From NCBI RefSeq assembly GCF_003576345.1, contig NZ_QWGB01000005.1, forward strand, positions 372,001 through 436,000: a stretch of DNA of 64,000 bases. Direction: 5' to 3'. A model generated the notes under the pieces. It was not told the DNA's origin, ran no database searches, and saw nothing but the letters and a program-made list of their open reading frames with translations. Origin of the DNA: Henriciella barbarensis (GTDB lineage Bacteria > Pseudomonadota > Alphaproteobacteria > Caulobacterales > Hyphomonadaceae). Positions within the stretch are counted from its first letter, which is position 1. Each line of letters starts with the position of its first letter. Positions 36,784 to 45,202 of this stretch are shown here, piece after piece. A program made the position numbers and the translations under genes.

Positions 36784-36814
36784 GAGGCGCCGGAAACGGC
36801 GCCTCTTTTCGTTT
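36784..36814 (+). terminator. Rho-independent terminator of grxD
   Basis: Perfect 9-bp stem GAGGCGCCG / CGGCGCCTC with a GAAA tetraloop, followed by TTTTCGTTT. It lies 28 bp after the grxD stop. Confidence 0.93.
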
Positions 36815-36881
36815 ATGTTGCCACGCCGCGCACGCCCGCTAGTTTCCTGCCAACGACATGCTGGCCAGCCGGGAGCGCCCC

Positions 36882-37973
36882 ATGAAACTATTTTCCGCTA
36901 TAACTCTCGCCGCCGCCTTGGTGGCCATGCCCGCCAACGCCGAAAACTGGACCGCGCAAGCGCAGAAGCACACCGCTCAACTTGAAGCCTTCGAGTTCGG
37001 CACCGGCGAAACCATGCCAATCACCATGACCTATTACACCCTCGGCGCACCGAAGCGCGACACCGACGGGAAGATCACCAATGCGGTCATGTTGCTTCAC
37101 GGAACGGGCGGTAGTGGCACTTCCCTGCTGCGCCCGCTGTTCGGCGACGAGCTGTTCGGTCCGGGCCAGCCACTGGACCTTGCAGATACCTATATCATCT
37201 CGCCCGACAATCTCGGTCATGGCGACAGCTCCAAGCCGAGCGACGGCATGCGCCTCGATTTCCCGCGCTATGATTATGACGACATGGTCCGCGCTCAGTA
37301 CCGCATGCTGACCGAACACGCAGATGTCGGAAGCCTCGACATGATCATCGGCACCTCGATGGGCTGCATGCACAGTTTTGTCTGGGGTCCGGAGTATCCA
37401 GGTTTTGTCGAGCGCTTCGTCCCGCTCGCCTGCAACGCCATCGAGATCGCCGGCCGCAACCGGATGTTCCGCCAGATGATCATCGATGGCTTCGAGGACG
37501 ACCCCGACTATGACGAGGGCAACTATGGAGACGCAGCGGATCTGGAAACGGGCCAGCTCATCTATGCAAACACGCTCATTCTGGCAGGCGGAAACCCCTA
37601 CCGTCTGCAGGCCGAAGCCCCGACGCGTGACGCCGCAATCGAAGCCCTGCACGCCTCGCAGGAAGGCCTGAAAGCTCGCGCGGTCGATCCGAACGACACG
37701 ATCTACCAGTTCGATGCGTCCCGCACCTACAACCCCGCCCCGCGCCTGTCTGAAATCGAAGCACCCGTACTCTGGATCAATTCGGCCGACGACTTCATCA
37801 ACCCGCCGGGCCTCGGCGACCCTGAAGCGCTCGCCGCCCGGATGCCAAACGCCCGCTTCGTCCTCATCCCCGCCAGCGAAGAAACCCGCGGACATGGCAC
37901 GCATACGGCAGCGGCCATCTGGAAAGATGAGCTGATCGCATTTCTGGAGGCGCACCCGGAAGCGGGCGAATAG
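36882..37973 (+). CDS. Exported MetX-like alpha/beta hydrolase
   Basis: A 363-residue alpha/beta-hydrolase related to homoserine O-acetyltransferase (MetX) but with a signal peptide (MKLFSAITLAAALVAMPANA), so it acts outside the cytoplasm. LLHGTGGSG is the oxyanion loop, GTSMGCMHS carries the nucleophilic Ser, NSADDFI the Asp and RGHGTH the His. The secretion and the lack of the full MetX lid argue against a methionine role. Esterase or acyltransferase activity is plausible. GGGAG precedes the ATG. Confidence 0.86.
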   Translation: MKLFSAITLAAALVAMPANAENWTAQAQKHTAQLEAFEFGTGETMPITMTYYTLGAPKRDTDGKITNAVMLLHGTGGSGTSLLRPLFGDELFGPGQPLDLADTYIISPDNLGHGDSSKPSDGMRLDFPRYDYDDMVRAQYRMLTEHADVGSLDMIIGTSMGCMHSFVWGPEYPGFVERFVPLACNAIEIAGRNRMFRQMIIDGFEDDPDYDEGNYGDAADLETGQLIYANTLILAGGNPYRLQAEAPTRDAAIEALHASQEGLKARAVDPNDTIYQFDASRTYNPAPRLSEIEAPVLWINSADDFINPPGLGDPEALAARMPNARFVLIPASEETRGHGTHTAAAIWKDELIAFLEAHPEAGE

Positions 37974-38066
37974 CCGATCATGCGCGCCTGCGTGCTGCGG
38001 GATAAGGCTGCGCTACCGCGCTATCATGCTTTTCATTGAGGCCCGCCGCTGGTACACGCGCGCCCC

Positions 38067-39422
38067 ATGAGCACACTTGTGGAAAATCCGCCGATCGCGC
38101 CTGTGAAGACCCAGCCGAAAGTGGGAATCGTCTCGCTTGGCTGCCCGAAGGCGCTGGTTGATTCAGAGCGCATTATCACGCGCCTGCGCGCCGAAGGCTA
38201 TGCGATCTCGCCAGATTACTCCGGCGCGGATCTTGTCCTCGTCAATACGTGCGGCTTCCTCGACAGTGCTCGCGATGAAAGCCTTGAGGCCATTGGCGAA
38301 GCCATCGAAGCGAATGGCAAGGTGATCGTGACCGGCTGTCTCGGTGCAGAACCGGACGTTATCCAGAAGGCTCATCCCAAGGTTCTCGCCGTCACGGGCC
38401 CCCATCAGTATGAGCAGGTGATGGAGGCGGTTCATACCCACCTCACGCCCCCGCCGGATGCGTTCACAGACCTCGTGCCTGAAACAGGGCTGAAGCTGAC
38501 CCCGCGCCACTATTCCTATCTGAAGATCTCCGAGGGTTGTAACAATCGCTGCAGCTTCTGCATCATTCCGAAGCTGCGTGGTGACCTCGTCTCCCGCCCG
38601 ATCCACCATGTGCTGACGGAGGCTGAACATCTCGTCCGCGCCGGCGTGAACGAACTCCTCGTCATTAGCCAGGACACGTCTGCCTACGGGCTCGACGTGA
38701 AATACGCGCCGCAGATGTGGAAGGGCGAAGAATATGAGACCCGCTTCCTTGATCTTGCGCGGGGCTTGGGCTCACTCGGGGCCTGGGTACGCATGCACTA
38801 TGTTTACCCCTATCCGCATGTCGACAAGGTCATCCCGCTGATGGCGGACGGAACGATCCTCCCCTATCTCGACATCCCCTTCCAGCATGCTTCGGCCAAT
38901 GTGCTGAAGGCGATGAAGCGCCCGGCCAAGCAAGACCGCGTCCTGGAGCGTATCCAGCAATGGCGCCGCGATGTGCCGGGCATGACGATCCGCTCCACCT
39001 TCATTGTCGGCTTTCCCGGAGAGACCGAGGAGGATTTCGAGATCCTGCTCGACTTCATTCGCGAGGCAAAGATCGACCGGGCTGGCTGTTTCAAATACGA
39101 GAACGTCCAGCACGCCGAGAGCCGCGACCTGCCTGGGCACGTGCCTGAAGAGGTCAAGGAAGAACGGTGGCACCGGTTCATGGCCGTGCAGGCGGCGATC
39201 TCCGCCGAGCGCGCTGAAGCGCAGGTTGGCACGGTTCAGGATGTTATCATCGATGGACCGGGCGAAGCAGACGGCGAGATGTTTGCCCGCACCAAGGCAG
39301 ACGCACCAGAAGTCGACGGGATGGTGTATCTCGACAATGCCCGCCAACTTAAACCAGGCGATATCGTCAGCGCCCGTATCACGGACGCCGACGAATACGA
39401 CCTGTACGGCGAGCCAGCCTAG
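38067..39422 (+). CDS. rimO: Ribosomal protein S12 methylthiotransferase RimO
   Basis: Radical-SAM enzyme that adds a methylthio group to the conserved aspartate of ribosomal protein S12, 451 residues. The N-terminal UPF0004 domain holds three cluster cysteines ([31 protein letters not shown]). The SAM-cluster motif is [11 protein letters not shown] and a C-terminal TRAM domain ends the protein. RimO rather than MiaB is supported by [10 protein letters not shown] and by the [12 protein letters not shown] segment. Confidence 0.97.
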   Translation: MSTLVENPPIAPVKTQPKVGIVSLGCPKALVDSERIITRLRAEGYAISPDYSGADLVLVNTCGFLDSARDESLEAIGEAIEANGKVIVTGCLGAEPDVIQKAHPKVLAVTGPHQYEQVMEAVHTHLTPPPDAFTDLVPETGLKLTPRHYSYLKISEGCNNRCSFCIIPKLRGDLVSRPIHHVLTEAEHLVRAGVNELLVISQDTSAYGLDVKYAPQMWKGEEYETRFLDLARGLGSLGAWVRMHYVYPYPHVDKVIPLMADGTILPYLDIPFQHASANVLKAMKRPAKQDRVLERIQQWRRDVPGMTIRSTFIVGFPGETEEDFEILLDFIREAKIDRAGCFKYENVQHAESRDLPGHVPEEVKEERWHRFMAVQAAISAERAEAQVGTVQDVIIDGPGEADGEMFARTKADAPEVDGMVYLDNARQLKPGDIVSARITDADEYDLYGEPA

Positions 39423-39429
39423 GCAGGCA

Positions 39430-39474
39430 TTGAAGCAAACGCCCTCGTCCCGAGCGAAGTCGAAGGACAAGGGC
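39430..39474. repeat. Possible dispersed intergenic repeat element
   Basis: The 77-bp gap between rimO and a convergent lipoprotein gene includes CTCGTCCCGAGCGAAGTCGA at about 39452-39471. Its reverse strand reads like the TTCGACTTCGCTCGGGACGAG-type intergenic repeat I associate with genomes of this bacterial group. Only one copy occurs in the window, so this rests on recollection. Confidence 0.35.
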
Positions 39475-39499
39475 GGCTGTCGACTGACACGTTTTCAGA

Positions 39500-39883
39500 C
39501 TAGTTGCTGATATCGTTACGGATCCGTACGGCAGCGCCCTGCGGAATACCAAGCTCTTCAAACGACCAGCTCAACTCAACACCTTCTGGTATGTAAGCTT
39601 CGCAATAGTCCTGGCGTTCACGATAGAAGCCGACGGAAAAACGGTTCTCGCCCGTCTTGTCGATGTCTGCACCGATGAAATCCTTGGTCGTGCAGCCATT
39701 CGACGTCACGCGCGCAGTAACAATCCCGTTAGTCACGTCAGCGCCCATCAGCTCGCCATAGGAGCGGTCGCTGCTCCAGTCAGCGCGGACATGCTCATCC
39801 GCGTCAACGATAACGCAGCCACCCAGAAAGAGGGCTGCAGTGGCGGCGCCGAGCGACAGGCGAATGGAGGTGTTGAGCTTCAT
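39500..39883 (-). CDS. Small lipoprotein, hypothetical
   Basis: A 127-residue lipoprotein with lipobox FLGGCVIV (Cys about residue 23). The mature part is beta-rich: GIVTARVTSNGC, then NRFSVGFYRERQDYCEAYIPEGVELSWSFEEL and a final GAAVRIRNDIS. Two further cysteines probably form a disulfide. No domain is recognised. It is divergent from the GIN-domain gene, and the 108-bp gap contains the operator-like element at 39920. Confidence 0.72.
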   Translation of the reverse strand: MKLNTSIRLSLGAATAALFLGGCVIVDADEHVRADWSSDRSYGELMGADVTNGIVTARVTSNGCTTKDFIGADIDKTGENRFSVGFYRERQDYCEAYIPEGVELSWSFEELGIPQGAAVRIRNDISN

Positions 39884-39910
39884 ATCGAAAATTCCTTATT
39901 GACTTACAAT

Positions 39911-39935
39911 AATTATTCGTATTGATTTTCGATAA
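39911..39935. promoter_or_regulatory. Candidate operator in a divergent promoter region
   Basis: TATTGATTTTCGATAA at 39920-39935 is the exact reverse complement of 11831-11846 upstream of the RND operon. It forms an imperfect inverted repeat, TATTGA-TTT-TCGATA. The adjoining AATAATTATTCG (around 39909-39918) adds AT-rich half-sites. It could control both the lipoprotein gene and the GIN-domain gene. Confidence 0.5.
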
Positions 39936-39991
39936 AGAGAAGTCAAGCAAATAGTTTGCCATTCAACACCGAAGCCAGACAGGAACACCTG

Positions 39992-40687
39992 ATGACACGT
40001 CGCATTGCCCTCACCGCCTTCGCCTTCAGTGCCGCAACGGCCCTGCCTGCCCTCGCCGAAACGCGCACTTATGACGTCGGCAATTTCGAGGGCATCGACG
40101 TGTCTTCAGGCATCGAAGTCCTTTATGAGATCGGCACCACAAAGTCCGTAATCGTAGAGAACAAGGACGGTGATTTCAGCGATATTATCGTCGAGTCGAA
40201 GGGCGGAGACCTCGTCCTGAAGCGGCCACGCAAAATGGGCTGGGGCCGCCGCCGCGCGCCGTATACCGTGACGGTCGGCGCCTCATCGCTCAACTCGATT
40301 GAGGCCTCTTCCGGCTCAAGCGTATCAGGCGATGGCCTCTCCGGCCCCCGTGCCAGCGTCGAAGTATCGTCTGGGGCAGATGTCGAAATCAGCGGCATCG
40401 ACGCGGAAACAGTCATCGCCGAGGCATCCAGCGGCGCGAGCATGGAAATTGCCGGCACGTGCACGACCATCGACGCTGACGCCTCCTCAGGCGCAAACCT
40501 CGATGCAGGCGACCTCATCTGCGAGCGCCTCGTGGCGGATGTCTCCTCCGGCGCATCGATTGACGCTCATGCCAGCCAGAGCGTGCGCGCTGACGCGTCC
40601 AGCGGCGGCAGCGTAAAAGCCTTTGGCGGCGCAGGCGACGTGTCCGTTGAAAAGTCGTCCGGAGGCTCGGTTCGCGTCGTCAGCTAG
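39992..40687 (+). CDS. Exported GIN-domain (DUF2807) protein
   Basis: A 231-residue exported protein (signal MTRRIALTAFAFSAATALP, cleaved after ALA) consisting of a head GIN domain, a right-handed beta-solenoid fold. FEGIDVSSGIEVLYEIG starts the domain. Short Ser/Gly/Ala repeats (SSGADVEIS, ASSGASMEIA, DASSGANLDA, VSSGASIDA, DASSGGSVKA) recur about every 20 residues, as in solenoid rungs. The family is called putative auto-transporter adhesin, but no translocator domain is present. The function is probably a cell-envelope stress or adhesive role. Confidence 0.88.
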   Translation: MTRRIALTAFAFSAATALPALAETRTYDVGNFEGIDVSSGIEVLYEIGTTKSVIVENKDGDFSDIIVESKGGDLVLKRPRKMGWGRRRAPYTVTVGASSLNSIEASSGSSVSGDGLSGPRASVEVSSGADVEISGIDAETVIAEASSGASMEIAGTCTTIDADASSGANLDAGDLICERLVADVSSGASIDAHASQSVRADASSGGSVKAFGGAGDVSVEKSSGGSVRVVS

Positions 40688-40709
40688 CGCGGATCACCCT
40701 TAAAACAGA

Positions 40710-40736
40710 AGAGGTCTTCCATTTTGGAAGGCCTCT
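40710..40736. terminator. Convergent bidirectional terminator hairpin
   Basis: An 11-bp stem AGAGGTCTTCC / GGAAGGCCTCT (one G-U type pair) around ATTTT. On the minus strand it is followed by TCTGTTTTAAGG, so it serves ppk2 better than the GIN-domain gene. Confidence 0.65.
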
Positions 40737-40765
40737 GTCTTCTGGGTGGTACTCACATACCGTTC

Positions 40766-41593
40766 CTAGCTGAAATCATAGTCTTCGGCGCGCAGCTCGA
40801 GCTGCGGCCAGTCGAGGTTCATATCCTCGAGCGTGCCCCGCACAATCCGCGCGATAGCGGCGTTCCGGCGTGTACGGCTGTCGGAGGGAATTACGTACCA
40901 GGGCGCCCAGGGCGTTGAGCACCGGTTCACCATGGTTTCATAGGCGTCCATGAAATCCGGCCAGAGCTTACGGTCTTCAAGATCTCCGGGATTGAACTTC
41001 CAGCGCTTGTGCGGCTCAGTGACCCGTTCTTTCAGACGCTCGCCCTGCTTCTCATGTCCGATATGGAGCATGAACTTCAGAATGGTGACCCCATTCTCGC
41101 TTAGCAATTTTTCGAATTGATTGATCTGGTCATAGCGCTGCTCGACCATCTCAGCGGGTGCGAAGTCACGCACCTTTACCACCAGAACATCCTCATAATG
41201 GGAGCGGTCAAATATGCCGATAATGCCCTTGGGCGGAACGGCTTCGTGCACGCGCCACAGATAGTCGTGGGCAAGCTCTTCCTTGCTGGGGGCCTTGAAC
41301 GCCTTCACCTTCATCCCCAGCGGAGAAGTCTGTGCGAACACGTTCCGGATCACCCCGCTCTTGCCGGATGTGTCCATACCCTGAAGCACGACCAGCAAGG
41401 CGCGCTGCCGACAGGCATAGAGAAGGTCCTGAAGCTCATCGATAGCGCCGGCATCGACCTGCAACTGCTTTCGCGCATGCTTCTTGTCGGGGAACAGTTC
41501 CCGATCTCCACTATCGCGCGAAGAGAGCTCGAATGACTGTCCGGGCGCAGCGATCATACGCTGGCGAACCTCCTCTATTTCAGGTGACGACAT
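40766..41593 (-). CDS. Polyphosphate kinase 2 family protein
   Basis: A 275-residue PPK2 enzyme, which transfers phosphate between polyphosphate and nucleoside mono- or diphosphates. Walker A is LQGMDTSGKSGVIRNVF, Walker B FDRSHYEDVLVV, and the lid region holds the arginines of EKQGERLKERVTEPHKRWKFNPGDLEDR. The length and single domain fit class I or III PPK2, so AMP or ADP may be the acceptor. The HYEDVLVV motif resembles class III. It is convergent with the GIN-domain gene. Confidence 0.92.
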   Translation of the reverse strand: MSSPEIEEVRQRMIAAPGQSFELSSRDSGDRELFPDKKHARKQLQVDAGAIDELQDLLYACRQRALLVVLQGMDTSGKSGVIRNVFAQTSPLGMKVKAFKAPSKEELAHDYLWRVHEAVPPKGIIGIFDRSHYEDVLVVKVRDFAPAEMVEQRYDQINQFEKLLSENGVTILKFMLHIGHEKQGERLKERVTEPHKRWKFNPGDLEDRKLWPDFMDAYETMVNRCSTPWAPWYVIPSDSRTRRNAAIARIVRGTLEDMNLDWPQLELRAEDYDFS

Positions 41594-41611
41594 TGGGGGT
41601 CTCCTACATTC

Positions 41612-41649
41612 ATCGCAAAGAAAAAGCCGCGCCCAGAGGAGCGCGGCTT
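41612..41649 (-). terminator. Rho-independent terminator of rpsD
   Basis: Perfect 9-bp stem AAGCCGCGC / GCGCGGCTT with an 8-base loop. On the minus strand it is followed by TTTCTTTG, after a run of five T. It lies 28 bp beyond the rpsD stop. Confidence 0.9.
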
Positions 41650-41677
41650 GATCGTAACTTCAAGTGCCTGAAACGGC

Positions 41678-42295
41678 TTAGGACGAATAGAATTCGACCA
41701 CCTGTGCAGGCTCCATTTTGACGGCGTAAGGCACGTCAACGAGCTCCGGCACGCGAACCAGCGTGGCTGTCATCGCCTTGGGGTCGACATCAATGTATTC
41801 CGGGATATCGCGTTCTGGCGAACCCAGTGCTTCGAGCACGAGCGCCATGTTGCGCGACTTTTCGCGGATTTCCACCACGTCGCCGGGCTTCAGGCGGTAG
41901 GAGCCGATATTCGTCTTCACACCGTTCACTTTAACGTGGCCGTGATTGACGAACTGACGCGCGGCAAAAATGGTCGGCACGAATTTCGCGCGGTAGACGA
42001 AAGCCTCGAGACGGGACTCGAGCAGGCCAATGAGGTTCTCTGCCGTGTTGCCCTTTTGACGGTTTGCTTCGTCATAGGTGCGGCGGAACTGCTTCTCGGT
42101 GATGTCGCCATAATGGAACTTCAGCTTCTGCTTGGCCATGAGCTGAAGACCATAGTCAGACGTCTTCTGACGGCGGCCCTGGCCGTGCTGGCCTGGCTTG
42201 GTCGGACGCTTGTTGACTGGCGATTTGGGGCGGCCCCAGATATTTTCACCGACGCGGCGGTCGATCTTGTACTTCGTCGAGTGACGACGTGACAT
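41678..42295 (-). CDS. rpsD: 30S ribosomal protein S4
   Basis: Primary 16S rRNA-binding protein, 205 residues, full length. It begins [21 protein letters not shown]. The S4 domain [31 protein letters not shown] is intact, and the end ESRDIPEYI-like [21 protein letters not shown] is typical. It is not in the alpha operon here, as is common in alphaproteobacteria, and has its own terminator. Confidence 0.98.
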   Translation of the reverse strand: MSRRHSTKYKIDRRVGENIWGRPKSPVNKRPTKPGQHGQGRRQKTSDYGLQLMAKQKLKFHYGDITEKQFRRTYDEANRQKGNTAENLIGLLESRLEAFVYRAKFVPTIFAARQFVNHGHVKVNGVKTNIGSYRLKPGDVVEIREKSRNMALVLEALGSPERDIPEYIDVDPKAMTATLVRVPELVDVPYAVKMEPAQVVEFYSS

Positions 42296-42416
42296 GGTAG
42301 TCTTCCTTTTAAGACGTGGGCCGGTGAAGCGTCCCTAACGAGCTTCACGATTACAACGGCGGCACCACACCATCCCGTCTTGAAGGCGCGGGTTAAATGC
42401 GAAAAGCCCCGTCAGG

Positions 42417-43706
42417 TCAAGAGGACGCGCTGCTTTGCTTTTGTCTGCTCTGACTGGCATTTCCGCCATTGCCACGATTGCGGTTCTGGTTACGCGAACG
42501 CGGTTTACGATTTGATCGATTGCCGCCACGCGAGGGATCGAACTTTGCGCGCTCGCCGCCGCTGGACTTCTCGGTGAATTCCGGCACAGCGCCGTCAACT
42601 GGAAGCTTTGAACCAATCAGCTTTTCGATATCGCGAAGAAGCTTGCGCTCCTCTCCATCGCAAAGCGTGATCGCCGTGCCGCTCTCGCCAGCGCGGGCCG
42701 TGCGACCAATTCGGTGCACATAGGATTCAGGCACATTCGGCAGCTCATAGTTCACCACATGGCTCACCTGGTCGATATCGATACCGCGGGCCGCAATATC
42801 AGTGGCAACAAGCACAAGAAGCTTACGGCTCTTGAACGCGTCGAGCGCCTTGGTGCGCTGGTTCTGGCTCTTGTTGCCGTGGATGGCCGCTGATGCGAGC
42901 CCGGCCTGCTCCAGATGGCGTGCCACACGGTCTGCGCCGCGCTTGGTACGCGTAAAGACAATGGCGCTCTCGACTTTCTTGCCCCGGAGGATGTCGACGA
43001 GGATGTCGCGCTTCTGGGTGTGTGGCACAAAGCGGACCGTCTGATCGATCCGGTCAACGGGCTTCGACACCTGCGATACGGCAACATTCACCGGGTCTTT
43101 CAGGAACTGGTCTGCTAGCGCGCGGATATCTTTCGGCATGGTTGCAGAGAGGAGTGCGGTCTGGCGCTCCTTCGGCAGCTGCTGCAGGATCTTCTTGATC
43201 TGAGGCAGAAAGCCCATGTCCATCATGTGGTCAGCTTCATCCAGAATTACGGTCTGAAGGTCGTCGAAGCGCACAGCGTTCTGTGATTTCAGGTCCAGCA
43301 GCCGACCCGGCGTGGCAACGAGGATATCGACGCCCCGTTCAAGCGCGCGGATCTGCTTTGAGATCTTGAGCCCGCCAACAACCACCGTCGATGAGAGGTG
43401 ACCGTGCTTGCCATAGATACGCACGCTGTCTGCAATCTGGGCTGCAAGTTCACGGGTCGGCGCCAGGATAAGCGCACGGCAGGTCTTCGGCGCCGGGCGG
43501 GTACCCATGCCAAGCAGGCGGTGCAGGATCGGAAGGGTAAAAGCCGCTGTCTTGCCGGTGCCGGTCTGCGCCGTGCCAAGCACGTCGCGACCCTCAATCA
43601 TGGCCGGAACGACCTGCGCCTGAATCGGCGTTGGCTGGTCATAGCCTTCGGCGGTAAGTGCACGAAGGAGAGGCTCGGCCAGGCCGAGGTCAGTAAAATT
43701 GGTCAA
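42417..43706 (-). CDS. DEAD-box RNA helicase, RhlE type
   Basis: A 429-residue ATP-dependent RNA helicase. The Q motif is FTDLGLAEPLLRALTAEGYDQPTPIQ and motif I is AQTGTGKT. Motif Ia PTRELAAQI, motif II LDEADHMMDMGF, motif III SATMP and motif VI HRIGRTARAG follow. The C-terminal tail is basic and Asn/Arg/Gln-rich (RGGNRSNRKPRSRNQNRNRG), as in RhlE-like enzymes acting in ribosome assembly or RNA decay. It lies upstream of rpsD on the same strand, 122 bp apart. The 265 bp upstream of it hold nothing else I recognise. Confidence 0.94.
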   Translation of the reverse strand: MTNFTDLGLAEPLLRALTAEGYDQPTPIQAQVVPAMIEGRDVLGTAQTGTGKTAAFTLPILHRLLGMGTRPAPKTCRALILAPTRELAAQIADSVRIYGKHGHLSSTVVVGGLKISKQIRALERGVDILVATPGRLLDLKSQNAVRFDDLQTVILDEADHMMDMGFLPQIKKILQQLPKERQTALLSATMPKDIRALADQFLKDPVNVAVSQVSKPVDRIDQTVRFVPHTQKRDILVDILRGKKVESAIVFTRTKRGADRVARHLEQAGLASAAIHGNKSQNQRTKALDAFKSRKLLVLVATDIAARGIDIDQVSHVVNYELPNVPESYVHRIGRTARAGESGTAITLCDGEERKLLRDIEKLIGSKLPVDGAVPEFTEKSSGGERAKFDPSRGGNRSNRKPRSRNQNRNRGNGGNASQSRQKQSSASS

Positions 43707-43971
43707 ACGAATATCTTTCAGTTGTGGCCTGACGCGGTCATTCTCCGCGAAGGCGCAATAGGCTTGCCCGCAGCAGACCAGTCTGCCGCGTTCGGGTTAT
43801 GCGCTGATCAGGACTTGCTTTCGTCAAGGCAACGATCGGTAGGGAAAGTCGCTCGATCCGGGCTGTCTGGCTCTCGGATCACAAGATCGATGCCTGAGGC
43901 GTCTGGGGGTCGAGATAAGGCTTCTAACGCAAAGCGCAAGCCGAATTCGCCGCAGCGCAACAAAGACAGGG

Positions 43972-44667
43972 TCAGTCAGAAGGCTCCGGATCGAGATAGT
44001 CAGCCGTCTTTGACTTGTCCGCTTTCTCCGAAACCCACGCCCAGGCCGTAAGGGTTATGAAGAAGATCAGCAGGCAGGTGCCCAGTATAATGGCGAGCCA
44101 ACCGGGGATCGCGCCAATATGGGCCCGCTCCAGCGCTTGCGCGATGGACGAGGCCTCAATCGGATGAATCCATATCTTTGCCAGATAGGCGGCGTACTGG
44201 ATAATGAATATCCAGAGATAGTTGCGCCGCAGCCTCTGTCCCATCGCGCGAAAGGAAGATATGCGGTGGCGCGGGTGGATGTAATCATCTGATAGCGCAC
44301 TGCCCCGGTCCTGTGGGATCACCGCGCCCTGCCCCCGAAGGATCGGCACCATCACGGCAAGTTCCAGCAAACGCGCGCGAAACTTCCAGACCATGAAGTA
44401 GCGATAACGGCGCGCTTCAAGGAACAGGAACATCACGGTCAACATGCCAACCAGCACGATCGGCAGAGGTGATGCAGTCGCGCTCGCAAAACTGACCGAG
44501 AGGGCAATACCGGTGGAGACAACCGCCCAGTTGGTCGTCATGTCGAGACGCTGGCGCCAGATCGTCGAACGGTAAACTTCCGCGCGATAGAGGTGGGCAA
44601 GTGCACCGATTTCCTTGGATCCGGCTACGGGGGCGCCTGATTTCTGAGTAGCTTCATCGTCTGACAT
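43972..44667 (-). CDS. DUF2270 membrane protein
   Basis: A 231-residue protein matching the DUF2270 pattern: HLYRAEVYRSTIWRQRLDMTTNWAVVSTGIALS, then FLEARRYRYFMVWKFRARLLE and later RLRRNYLWIFIIQYAAYLAKIWIHP. Four membrane segments are visible (two near residues 48-85 and two near the C terminus). The function of the family is unknown. The ATG at 44667 lacks a strong ribosome site; in-frame ATGs at 44694 and 44718 are alternatives. It is divergent from blaI. Confidence 0.86.
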   Translation of the reverse strand: MSDDEATQKSGAPVAGSKEIGALAHLYRAEVYRSTIWRQRLDMTTNWAVVSTGIALSVSFASATASPLPIVLVGMLTVMFLFLEARRYRYFMVWKFRARLLELAVMVPILRGQGAVIPQDRGSALSDDYIHPRHRISSFRAMGQRLRRNYLWIFIIQYAAYLAKIWIHPIEASSIAQALERAHIGAIPGWLAIILGTCLLIFFITLTAWAWVSEKADKSKTADYLDPEPSD

Positions 44668-44793
44668 GGTTGGACCATAGGCCGGTTCGCCCATGCCGTC
44701 ACCATTCAGAAAACCCATTTCCGCCCGATTAGGACCCGACCTGGGCCCGGCAGGCTGCCTTGCAATTGTCACAACTTTCTTATTGACCACATC

Positions 44794-44825
44794 TGTAATC
44801 ACAATTATCGATTACATTCGTAATC
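44794..44825. promoter_or_regulatory. BlaI-type operator upstream of blaI
   Basis: Three GTAATC/GATTAC half-sites form two overlapping inverted repeats: TGTAATC-N9-GATTACA (44794-44816) and GATTAC-ATTC-GTAATC (44810-44825). BlaI/MecI repressors bind TACA/TGTA-type dyads, so autoregulation of the blaI-blaR1 operon is likely. The site ends 14 bp before the blaI start and could also affect the divergent DUF2270 gene. Confidence 0.75.
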
Positions 44826-44839
44826 AAAAGAGGCCTGCC

Positions 44840-45202
44840 ATGCAGATCGCGCCCGCCGAACTCGAAATCATGAATGTCCTGTGGGACCAGCCTGGAATCG
44901 GCGCAGCAGAGATCGCGGAAGTCTTGGCTTCCGACAAGAACTGGAACATCCGCACGATCAAGACAATGCTCGGACGCCTCGTCGAGAAGGGCGCGCTTGA
45001 GACCGAAGCCGAGGGCCGACGCTACCTTTACCGGCCTCTGGTGAAACGCGGTGACTATCGCCGCAAGGAAGCTCGCCAGTTTGTCGACCGCATGTTCGGG
45101 GGCCGCGCTGCCCCGCTCGTAGCTCATCTCGCCGACGGCAAAGGCCTCAGCGCCGACGACATTGCCGAACTAGAAGCGCTTCTCGGGGACCTGAAGAAAT
45201 GA
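44840..45202 (+). CDS. BlaI/MecI/CopY-family transcriptional repressor
   Basis: A 120-residue winged-helix repressor. The recognition domain is PAELEIMNVLWDQPGIGAAEIAEVL, then NWNIRTIKTMLGRLVEKGALETEAEGRRYLY. The C-terminal dimerisation helices hold the RQFVDRMFGGRAAPLVAHLADG motif where BlaR1-triggered cleavage usually occurs. The ATG at 44840 fits the family length and the AAAAGAGG upstream. The longer open frame from 44693 crosses the operator and is not coding. It overlaps blaR1 by 4 bp. Confidence 0.93.
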   Translation: MQIAPAELEIMNVLWDQPGIGAAEIAEVLASDKNWNIRTIKTMLGRLVEKGALETEAEGRRYLYRPLVKRGDYRRKEARQFVDRMFGGRAAPLVAHLADGKGLSADDIAELEALLGDLKK

